A stretch of 64,000 nucleotides of DNA. Source: Streptomyces netropsis. GTDB taxonomy: Bacteria; Actinomycetota; Actinomycetes; Streptomycetales; Streptomycetaceae. Shown piece after piece: positions 31,588-39,040 of the stretch (the stretch's first letter is position 1; each line of letters opens with the position of its first letter). The notes under the pieces are model-generated. The model ran no database searches, was not told the origin of the DNA, and worked only from the letters and a program-made list of their open reading frames with translations. A program made the position numbers and the translations under genes. The stretch covers positions 299,391 to 363,390 of the forward strand of contig NZ_JACHJG010000007.1 in assembly GCF_014203545.1 (NCBI RefSeq). Direction: 5' to 3'.

Positions 31588-31773
31588 GTGCATCCCCCGA
31601 TGCTCCGTAGGGCCTCGTCGCCGGCTTACACCGGCAGTGGGCGGAAACGGAGGAGAGCCTGCTACGGATAAGCCGATGGTAGAGCCGTTCTGTCGCGAGG
31701 TGACAGAGAGTTTGCCGAATTACCCCGCGCCAGTGGAACCCCGTACCTGCCCGTGCGCCGGCGCACTGAACCC

Positions 31774-32859
31774 TCAGGCACCCAGCGGAAGTTGCACCAC
31801 CAGTAGCTTTCCGGCCATTGTGACCCCGCCGTCCATCGCGACCGCGAGTCCGTCCGCGTACAGGTGCGGGCCGTCGACCAGCGGGCCGCCGTCCTCGTCG
31901 CTGTCCGCGTCCTCGGTGCCGACCTCGCCCAGCAGGTAGGGGATGGGGCTGTGGCCGTGCACGATGCGGCCGCCGCCGTAGGTGTCGAGCAGCTCCCGCA
32001 CGGCCAGCGGACCGGCCTCGTCGTCGCGGAAGGCGAACCGCTTGGTGAACTTGCGGAACAGGTCCCAGACCTCGTCCGGGTCGTTGCGCTGCAGGGCCTC
32101 GGTGACGGCGTCGTTGACGGCCTCGATGGAGTCGCCGTAGTCGAGGTAGGCGGTGGTGTCGGAGTGCACGAGCAGGTGCCCGTCCTCCTCGGCCATCGCG
32201 TCGAGCCGGGACATCCACTGCATGTGGTGGTCCTGGAGCCGCTCCATGTCGGTGCGCTGGCCGCCGTTGAGCAGCCAGGCCGCCTGGAAGGAGGCGGTGC
32301 CGGCACCGGAGTGGACGGGGGTGTCGGCGAACCGCTTGGCGCCGATGAGCAGCAGCTCGTGGTTGCCCATGAGCGCCTTGCAGTAGCCGCCGGCGGCCGC
32401 GGCCTCGGCGGACAGCCGCATGACGAGGTCGATGACCCCGACGCCGTCCGGGCCGCGGTCGGTGAAGTCGCCGAGGAACCACAGCCGGGCGTTGCCCGCG
32501 GCCCACTGGCCGTTCGCGTCGATGAGCCCCTGGGCGGCGAGCGCCTCGTAGAGCTCGTCGAGGTAGCCGTGGACGTCGCCGACGACGAACAGCGGACCGG
32601 GGCCGCCGGGCACGGGCGCCGCCTGCGGGTCGGTGAGCGGCGTCAGCTTGACGGTCGGTACGTCCCGCGGGGCGGCACCCTGGCCGATGACCGGCAGGTC
32701 ACGGGCGGTCGGGGTGTAGCCCGGGGGGTACTCCGAGGGCGGCTCCACGGGCGGGGCCGCGTGGGCGTACGCGGGCATGGGAGGCGGCGCGGCGTACCCG
32801 GGGAAGGGCGGCACCGCCGCCGTGGTCCGTACGGGTCCCTGACCGGCCCCCTGAGTCAT
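31774..32859 (-). CDS. Metallophosphoesterase (calcineurin-like)
   Basis: About 361 residues. A ~90-residue Pro-rich leader precedes the catalytic domain with the metal-ligand series GDVHG, GDFTDRG, GNHE, and later VHGHSPIPY. These define the two-metal calcineurin-like phosphoesterase fold (PrpE/ApaH-like group), acting on protein phosphates, bis-nucleosides or similar. ATG 32859 follows GGAGGGG at good spacing; ATG 32874 and GTG 32889 are alternatives. Convergent partner or operon mates are absent. Confidence 0.9.
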   Translation of the reverse strand: MTQGAGQGPVRTTAAVPPFPGYAAPPPMPAYAHAAPPVEPPSEYPPGYTPTARDLPVIGQGAAPRDVPTVKLTPLTDPQAAPVPGGPGPLFVVGDVHGYLDELYEALAAQGLIDANGQWAAGNARLWFLGDFTDRGPDGVGVIDLVMRLSAEAAAAGGYCKALMGNHELLLIGAKRFADTPVHSGAGTASFQAAWLLNGGQRTDMERLQDHHMQWMSRLDAMAEEDGHLLVHSDTTAYLDYGDSIEAVNDAVTEALQRNDPDEVWDLFRKFTKRFAFRDDEAGPLAVRELLDTYGGGRIVHGHSPIPYLLGEVGTEDADSDEDGGPLVDGPHLYADGLAVAMDGGVTMAGKLLVVQLPLGA

Positions 32860-33260
32860 CGACCCCTCCACCATCGCGCCGCCGTGCACCTTGTGGACCT
32901 TGCCTGGTCGACGGCGGTCCGTGGTGTCGTGCGCCCATCATAGGAATGACCGTCGTGGCTTGTGCACGCACCAGGGGCTGCCAATCGAGGAGGACGTGCG
33001 GCGACGCCGGTCATTTCTCCCCAATTGGGGTTGTTCGCTCCCCTTGGCGGGGGCCCGGAGAAGCCGTCCTGGGGTTGGTGACGGACCTCTCCTGTGGCTG
33101 ACGGATTTCTGCCGTGGCCGATATACGCCGTTGTCACGGCGGTCCGCTCGGCTCGCGGGGTTCCGTTTTCGTCCGTTGTCCGGTTGTTCGGCCCCGGTGC
33201 TCGGGTTGACCGTTCAGGGCTTCGGGTGACCGGCTCGTGTTCTTGGTTGACCGGCTGCGG
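32860..33260. other. 401-bp gene-free region between metallophosphoesterase and LacI genes
   Basis: No credible coding sequence. It should contain the metallophosphoesterase promoter (right-to-left) and the 3' end of the lacI transcript. Several TGACCG-containing repeats occur at 33205-33265 (GGTTGACCG, GGGTGACCGG, GGTTGACCGG), without clear dyad symmetry. Nothing else recognised. Confidence 0.6.
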
Positions 33261-34373
33261 TCAGGGCGTGGCGGGGCCGCGCGGGGGACTGACGGTGGTG
33301 CGCGGCGGACGGCGCTCGGAGGACGTGCGCACGATCAGCTCCGTCGGTATGACCTGCTCCACCGGCTGCCCGGTGTCGAGCCCCTCGATGGCGTCGATGA
33401 GGAGCTGGACGACGGCCGTGCCGATGCGCCGCGGCTTGAGCGAGAGGGTGGTGACGGGCGGCTCGGTGGTGGCGTAGACCGTGGACTCGCTGCAGCAGAC
33501 GAGCAGCAGGTCGTCCGGCACCCGCAGGCCGTAGCGGCGGGCGGCGGCCAGCAGGTCGGTGCCGTTGGGGTCGAACAGGCCGTACACCGCGTCGGGCCGG
33601 TCGGGGCGGGCGAGCAGCCGGTCGGCGGCCACCGCCCCGGCGCAGGGGTCGTGGGCGGGGTACTCCTCGTAGACCGGGGCCTGGCCGACCCGCTCGCACC
33701 AGTGCAGATAGGCGGTGGTGGAGAGCCGGGTGTAGGTGTCGGTGGTGGTGCCGGTCAGCAGCCCGATGCGCCGGGCGCCGGCGGCGGCCAGGTGGTCGAG
33801 GATGCCGAGCACGGCCGCCTCGTGGTCGTTGTCCACCCAGGCGGTGACGGGGAGGGTGCCGGCGGGGCGGCCGTCGGAGACGACGGGGATGCCCTGGCGG
33901 ACCAGGTCGGAGACCACGGGGTCGTGGTCGGAGGGGTCGACGACGACGGTGCCGTCGAGGGCGACGTTGGACCACACGTCGTGCCGGGAGGTCGCGGGGA
34001 GGATGACCAGGGCGTAGCCGCGGGCGAGGGCGGCGGAGGTGGCGGCCCTGGCCATCTCGGCGAAGTACGCGAACTCGGTGAAGGTGAAAGGTTCATCCCC
34101 GTACGTGGTCACGGTCAGGCCGATGAGGCCGGACTTGCCCGTGCGGAGGGTGCGGGCCGCGGCCGACGGGCGGTAGCCCAGTCGGTCGGCGACCTCGCGG
34201 ACATGGCGGCGGGTCGCGTCCGGTAGCCGGCCCTTGCCGTTGAGCGCGTCGGAGACGGTCGTGATCGACACCCCGGCGGCGGCGGCCACGTCCCGGATAC
34301 CCGCACGGCCCTGACGGCCGCCCCTGCGGGAGAGATCCGTCCGGCTCACCTGGTGCTTCCCTGCTGCTGTCAT
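33261..34373 (-). CDS. LacI-family transcriptional regulator
   Basis: 370 residues. The LacI HTH is IRDVAAAAGVSITTVSDALN followed by the hinge region (YRPSAAARTLRTGKSGLIGL), then a sugar-binding-like effector domain to the end. ATG 34373 is the outermost good start; GTG 34349, with AGGGAAG upstream, is an alternative. A TACTAT -10-like box lies 9 nt before the ATG. From memory, a LacI-type gene holds the same position before the HisC-like and cyd genes in S. coelicolor. Targets are unknown. Confidence 0.92.
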   Translation of the reverse strand: MTAAGKHQVSRTDLSRRGGRQGRAGIRDVAAAAGVSITTVSDALNGKGRLPDATRRHVREVADRLGYRPSAAARTLRTGKSGLIGLTVTTYGDEPFTFTEFAYFAEMARAATSAALARGYALVILPATSRHDVWSNVALDGTVVVDPSDHDPVVSDLVRQGIPVVSDGRPAGTLPVTAWVDNDHEAAVLGILDHLAAAGARRIGLLTGTTTDTYTRLSTTAYLHWCERVGQAPVYEEYPAHDPCAGAVAADRLLARPDRPDAVYGLFDPNGTDLLAAARRYGLRVPDDLLLVCCSESTVYATTEPPVTTLSLKPRRIGTAVVQLLIDAIEGLDTGQPVEQVIPTELIVRTSSERRPPRTTVSPPRGPATP

Positions 34374-34815
34374 GGCGAGCCGATAGTAGGGCTCGGTTGG
34401 TCCGTTGGCGGGGATCCGTTTTTCGCTGTTGACAGGCACGTTTCTGCACGACCAAATCCCCTTAATGACCATGGAAACAAAGCCAGTTGGGGGCTTGTAT
34501 GAGGGGCCGCGCGCCCCTGGCATATCCGCGTCTCATGAATGGTTCAGGTCTCGAAGAGGTCTCAACTCACCTTCACGGGGGATGCGCGCCACGGCGCCCG
34601 CCACCGGCGCGCGGGAAAAAGGGGAGCGCTCCCCCGGTGCGGGAAGCCGTGCCGCGCGGATACGGCGGACGACGGCCGCCGAGCGCGGCAGTCGTACTCG
34701 ATGCTGGACGCCGCCCGGGGCAATCCTCTTAAGGTGTGCAGTATTCATGTCCGTTATTCGTGTGCGCTTTCCCCGTGCGACGACCTCGCGCACGGGATGT
34801 CGAGGAGGACCTGCG
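34374..34815. other. 442-bp region between LacI and HisC-like genes
   Basis: It holds the divergent promoters of both genes. A small dyad GGGGCCGCGCGCCCC is at 34503-34518. The HisC-like reading frame stays open upstream to 34405, but the composition is unlike protein and the GAGGAGG site before GTG 34816 marks the real start. No RNA gene recognised. Confidence 0.6.
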
Positions 34816-35892
34816 GTGACCGAGAAGACCCCGAAGCTGCGCGCCGCGCTGGACGGCGTTCCCACCTACAAGCCGGGCAAGCCGGCCGCCGCCGACGGCC
34901 CCGTGGCGTACAAGCTGTCCTCCAACGAGAACCCCTACCCGCCGCTGCCCGGTGTGCTGGAGACCGCGATCGAGGCCGCGGGTTCCCTCAACCGCTACCC
35001 CGACATGGCCTGTACGGGCCTGATGGTGGAGCTGGCGGAACGTTTCGGGGTGCCCGTCACGCACATCGCCACCGGCACCGGCTCGGTCGGCGTCGCGCAG
35101 CAGTTGATCCAGTCGACGGCGGGCCCCGGCGACGAGGTCATCTACGCCTGGCGCTCCTTCGAGGCGTACCCGATCATCACGCAGGTCTCGGGTGCCACGC
35201 CGGTGCCGGTGCCGCTGACCGACGGCGATGTGCACGACCTGGAGGCGATGCTCGCCGCGATCACCGACCGGACCCGGCTGATCTTCGTCTGCAACCCCAA
35301 CAACCCCACCGGCACGGTCGTGCGACGGGCCGAGCTGGAGTCCTTCCTGGACCGGGTGCCCTCCGACGTCCTGGTGGTGCTCGACGAGGCGTACATCGAG
35401 TTCATCCGCGACGAGAACGTCCCCAACGGCATCGACCTCTACCGTGACCGGCCGAACGTCTGCGTGCTGCGCACCTTCTCGAAGGCGTACGGGCTGGCCG
35501 GGCTGCGCGTCGGTTTCGCCATCGCGCACGAGCCGGTCGCGGCGGCGCTGCGCAAGACGGCCGTGCCGTTCGGCGTGACCCAGCTGGCGCAGGACGCGGC
35601 GGTCGCCTCGCTGCGCAGCGAGGACGCGCTGCGCGAGCGGGTGGACGCGCTGGTGGCGGAGCGGGCGCGGGTCGTCGGCGCGCTGACCGGGCAGGGCTGG
35701 ACGCTGCCGGAGTCGCAGGCCAACTTCGTCTGGCTGCCGCTGGGGGAGCGGTCGCAGGACTTCGCGGCCGCGTGCGAGCGCGCGGGTGTGGTCGTACGGC
35801 CGTTCCCGGAGGGCGTCCGGGTGACGATCGGTGAGACCGAGGCGAACGACCTCTTCGTGCAGACGGCCGAGGCGTTCCGCAAGGAGCTGTAG
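34816..35892 (+). CDS. HisC-like class I/II aminotransferase
   Basis: 358 residues. Motifs are LSSNENPYPPLP, FVCNPNNPTGT (cofactor N160), D190 in VVLDEAYIEF, and Schiff-base K223 in TFSKAYGLAGLRVG. This is the histidinol-phosphate/aromatic aminotransferase subfamily (HisC2/PatA). Because it is not in a his operon it more probably transaminates aromatic amino acids, but histidinol phosphate cannot be excluded. GTG 34816 follows GAGGAGG. It is followed by a large palindrome and the cytochrome bd operon. Confidence 0.9.
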   Translation: MTEKTPKLRAALDGVPTYKPGKPAAADGPVAYKLSSNENPYPPLPGVLETAIEAAGSLNRYPDMACTGLMVELAERFGVPVTHIATGTGSVGVAQQLIQSTAGPGDEVIYAWRSFEAYPIITQVSGATPVPVPLTDGDVHDLEAMLAAITDRTRLIFVCNPNNPTGTVVRRAELESFLDRVPSDVLVVLDEAYIEFIRDENVPNGIDLYRDRPNVCVLRTFSKAYGLAGLRVGFAIAHEPVAAALRKTAVPFGVTQLAQDAAVASLRSEDALRERVDALVAERARVVGALTGQGWTLPESQANFVWLPLGERSQDFAAACERAGVVVRPFPEGVRVTIGETEANDLFVQTAEAFRKEL

Positions 35893-35918
35893 CCGTCCCG
35901 GCGGGTCTTTGGCTACGG

Positions 35919-36018
35919 GGCCGTCTTGCCGCCTGCGGCGGCGAGCGTCCTGCGGGCGCGTCCTCAAGCGCCGGACGGGCTGGTGGTGGCTGAGCTCAGC
36001 CACCACCAGCCCGTCCGG
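35919..36018. repeat. Intergenic palindromic repeat, copy with a perfect 48-bp palindrome
   Basis: 35971-36018 is a perfect inverted repeat with 24-bp arms centred on GGCTGAGCTCAGCC; the outer end reads CCGGACGGGC. The flank 35919-35970 is the reverse complement of the flank following the core in the copies at 38.9 and 46.1 kb, so this copy is inverted relative to them. It may end hisC transcription before the cyd promoter. Confidence 0.85.
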
Positions 36019-36103
36019 CATTGGGCCGTCGCCCGGGCCGCTAGGGCCGAACGGTACCCCCCCTTGATTGTCCGAAAAGCGGGTGCGCCATAATGCTTGT
36101 GAA

Positions 36104-36119
36104 TGTGAACGCGTTCACA
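36104..36119. promoter_or_regulatory. Rex operator (ROP) upstream of cydA
   Basis: TGTGAACGCGTTCACA is a perfect 16-bp palindrome identical to the Rex consensus established for S. coelicolor cydP1. Rex represses when NADH/NAD+ is low and releases when oxygen limitation raises NADH. The site lies 96 bp before the cydA GTG. Confidence 0.96.
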
Positions 36120-36214
36120 AGCGCGTCTTTTATGCCCCGCTTTCACTGGGGCAAAAGGGTGCAAACCATCGGTGACGTGAGTCGCCGGTGTCGCAAGAGG
36201 CAAGGAGAGACCGC

Positions 36215-37789
36215 GTGAACCTGGCTCTGGCGCCGGAAACGCTGGCGCGCTGGCAATTCGGCATCACCACCGTTTACCACTTCCTCTTCGTCCCGCTCAC
36301 GATCAGCCTGGCGGCCATCACCGCCGGGCTGGAGACGGCGTGGGTCCGCACCGGCAAGGAGAAGTACTTCCACGCCACGAAGTTCTGGGGAAAGCTCTTC
36401 CTCATCAACATCGCGATGGGCGTGGTCACCGGCATCGTGCAGGAGTTCCAGTTCGGCATGAACTGGTCGGACTACTCCCGGTTCGTCGGTGACGTCTTCG
36501 GGGCGCCGCTCGCGATGGAGGCCCTGCTGGCCTTCTTCTTCGAGTCGACCTTCATCGGGCTGTGGATCTTCGGCTGGGACAAGCTGCCCAAGAAGATCCA
36601 CTGCGCGTGCATCTGGATCGTCGCCGTAGGCACGATCCTCTCCTCGTACTTCATCCTGGCCGCGAACTCCTGGATGCAGCACCCCGTCGGCTACGTCATC
36701 GACAAGGCGACCGGCAAGGCCCAGCTCACCGACATCTGGGCGGTGATGACGCAGAACACCACCCTGGTCGTGGTCTTCCACACCCTCACCGCCGCCTTCC
36801 TCACCGGCGGCGCGTTCGTGGTCGGCATCGCCTCGCTCCACCTGTGGCGCGCCAAGCGCAAGCAGCTGCGCGGCGAGGAGCCGGGCGAGAAGCAGCGGCA
36901 CCAGATCGGCGCGATGCGGACCTCGCTGCGCGTCGGGCTCGTCGTCGCGGTCATCGCCGGGCTCGGCACCGCGATCAGCGGCGACAGCCTCGGCAAGGTG
37001 ATGTTCGAGCAGCAGCCGATGAAGATGGCCGCCGCCGAGGCGCTGTGGGAGACCAAGGCACCGGCGCCGTTCTCGGTCTTCGCGGTCGGCGACGTCTCCA
37101 AGGGCCACAACAGCGTCGAGATAGAGATCCCCGGCCTGCTCTCCTTCCTCTCGCACAACAACTTCAGCGACGCGGTCCCCGGCATCAACGACATCGCCGC
37201 GCAGGAGGCCGCCCGCTACGGCGGCAAGCCCGAGGACTACATCCCCAGCATCTTCATGACCTTCTGGGGCTTCCGCCTCATGATCGGCTTCGGGATGACG
37301 TCGTTCGTGGCCGCGCTGATCGGGCTGTGGACCACGCGCAAGAAGTTCTGGCTCGCGCCGCAGTTCCGCACGGGCGAGAACGAGGTCCCGCGGCTGATGC
37401 TGACGCGGACCCGCGAGATGAGCCCGTTCTTCACCACGTGGTCCTGGCGCATCGGCATCCTCACCATGGGCTTCCCGCTGATCGCCAACTCCTTCGGCTG
37501 GATCTTCACCGAGATGGGCCGCCAGCCCTGGGCCGTCTACGGGCTGATGAAGACCGGCAACGCGGTCTCGCCCGGCGTCAGCCAGGCCGAAGTCCTCACC
37601 TCCATGGGCATCTTCACGCTGCTGTACGGGATCCTCGCCGTCGTCGAGGTGAAGCTGCTGGTGAAGTACGCCACGGCCGGCCCGGACACCGACGAGAAGC
37701 CGCCCACGAAGGACCCGAGGCTGCGGCTCCCCTCGCCGGGGGCCGGCGAGCCCGAGGACGCCGACAAGCCGATGACCTTCGCGTACTGA
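36215..37789 (+). CDS. cydA: Cytochrome bd ubiquinol/menaquinol oxidase subunit I
   Basis: 524 residues. It carries the heme b558, b595 and d sites and oxidises menaquinol while reducing oxygen to water without pumping protons. Membrane helices start at WQFGITTVYHFLFVPLTISL; conserved blocks FGWDKLPKKIH and TEMGRQPWAVYG (GRQPW) are intact. The Q-loop between helices 6 and 7 is of the short actinobacterial type. GTG 36215 follows AAGGAGA. It is the first gene of the cyd operon under the Rex operator. Confidence 0.98.
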   Translation: MNLALAPETLARWQFGITTVYHFLFVPLTISLAAITAGLETAWVRTGKEKYFHATKFWGKLFLINIAMGVVTGIVQEFQFGMNWSDYSRFVGDVFGAPLAMEALLAFFFESTFIGLWIFGWDKLPKKIHCACIWIVAVGTILSSYFILAANSWMQHPVGYVIDKATGKAQLTDIWAVMTQNTTLVVVFHTLTAAFLTGGAFVVGIASLHLWRAKRKQLRGEEPGEKQRHQIGAMRTSLRVGLVVAVIAGLGTAISGDSLGKVMFEQQPMKMAAAEALWETKAPAPFSVFAVGDVSKGHNSVEIEIPGLLSFLSHNNFSDAVPGINDIAAQEAARYGGKPEDYIPSIFMTFWGFRLMIGFGMTSFVAALIGLWTTRKKFWLAPQFRTGENEVPRLMLTRTREMSPFFTTWSWRIGILTMGFPLIANSFGWIFTEMGRQPWAVYGLMKTGNAVSPGVSQAEVLTSMGIFTLLYGILAVVEVKLLVKYATAGPDTDEKPPTKDPRLRLPSPGAGEPEDADKPMTFAY

Positions 37790-37813
37790 CGCGGCGGAAC
37801 GGAGACACCGACC

Positions 37814-38830
37814 ATGCACCTCCACGACCTCTGGTTCCTGCTGATCGCCGTCCTGTGGACGGGCTACTTCTTCCTCGAGGGCTTCGACTTCGGCATCGGC
37901 GTCCTGACCAAGCTCCTCGCCAGGGACCGCACGGAACGCCGGGTGCTGATCAACACGATCGGACCCGTCTGGGACGGCAACGAGGTCTGGCTGATCACCG
38001 CGGCCGGCGCGACCTTCGCCGCCTTCCCTGACTGGTACGCCACCCTCTTCAGCGGCTTCTACCTGCCGTTCCTGCTCATCCTGGTCTGTCTGATCCTGCG
38101 CGGCGTCGCCTTCGAGTACCGCCACAAGCGCGCGGGCGAGCGCTGGCAGCTGAACTGGGAGCACGCGATCTTCTGGTGCTCGCTGGTGCCCGCCTTCGCG
38201 TGGGGCGTCGTCTTCGCCAACATCGTGCGCGGGGTGCCGATCGGGCGGGACAAGAACTTCGCCGGTGACGTGCTCGACCTGCTGAACCCGTACGCCCTGC
38301 TGGGCGGTGCCCTCACGCTCGTGCTCTTCACCTTCCACGGCGCGGTGTTCGCGACGCTGAAGACGGTCGGCGACATCCGTCACCGGGCGCGGTCCCGGGC
38401 GACCGTCCTCGGTATGACCTCCGGCGTGCTGGGGGTGACCTTCCTCGGCTGGACGCAGATCGAGTCCGGCAACGGCCGCAGCCTCGTCGCGCTGATCGTC
38501 GCCGGGGCGGCGCTGATCGCGGCGCTGGCCATGAACCACTTCGGACGCGAGGGCTGGACCTTCGCCTTCTCCGGGGTGACCGTGGCGGCCGTCTTCGCGC
38601 TGGTCTTCCTCGCGCTCTTCCCGGACGTCATGCCGTCGTCCCTCGACCCGGCCTGGAACCTCACGGCGGCCAACGCGGCCTCCAGCCCCTACACGTTGAA
38701 GATCATGACGTGGGTCGCGGTGCCCATGACGCCGCTGATCATCGGCTATCAGGCGTGGACGTACTGGGTCTTCCGCAAGCGGATCGGTACCCAGCACATC
38801 CCCGCGCCCGCTCCCGCTCCCGCGGCCTAG
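37814..38830 (+). CDS. cydB: Cytochrome bd oxidase subunit II
   Basis: 338 residues with about eight membrane helices. The family start LWFLLIAVLWTGYFFLEGFD and GIGVLTKLL are present, with GPVWDGNEVWLITAAGATFA for the subunit interface. CydB pairs with CydA to form the oxidase core. ATG 37814 lies 24 bp after cydA with GGAG upstream. An Ala-Pro-rich tail ends it. The 210-bp gap before cydCD is largely filled by an intergenic repeat. Confidence 0.98.
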   Translation: MHLHDLWFLLIAVLWTGYFFLEGFDFGIGVLTKLLARDRTERRVLINTIGPVWDGNEVWLITAAGATFAAFPDWYATLFSGFYLPFLLILVCLILRGVAFEYRHKRAGERWQLNWEHAIFWCSLVPAFAWGVVFANIVRGVPIGRDKNFAGDVLDLLNPYALLGGALTLVLFTFHGAVFATLKTVGDIRHRARSRATVLGMTSGVLGVTFLGWTQIESGNGRSLVALIVAGAALIAALAMNHFGREGWTFAFSGVTVAAVFALVFLALFPDVMPSSLDPAWNLTAANAASSPYTLKIMTWVAVPMTPLIIGYQAWTYWVFRKRIGTQHIPAPAPAPAA

Positions 38831-38983
38831 GGCCGTGTCGGCCGCACCCCCGCTGCGCGGTGGTGTCCTCAATCGCCGGACGGGCTTGATTGAGCTGAGC
38901 TCAGCCACAACCAGCCGTCCGGCGTTTGAGGACGCGCCCGCAGGGCGCCCGCCGCCGCAGGCGGCAAAGACGGCCCGCAGCCG
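38831..38983. repeat. Intergenic repeat copy between cydB and cydCD
   Basis: It contains CCTCAATCGCCGGACGGGCT, GAGCTGAGCTCAGCC and a 67-bp block (38917-38983) identical to 46078-46144. The 44-bp segment 38843-38886 is identical to 59043-59086. The two palindrome arms have diverged, so the stem is imperfect. Its position inside the cyd operon could attenuate cydCD relative to cydAB. Confidence 0.85.
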
Positions 38984-39040
38984 AAGAACCGCCAGGGTGA
39001 CCGCAGGGGCCACCGATCCCGCACCGAGGACTGATCGCGC

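Noticed and set aside
34405..34815. Upstream extension of the HisC-like protein
   Set aside because: The frame is open but low-quality. A strong GAGGAGG site precedes GTG 34816, where homology begins.
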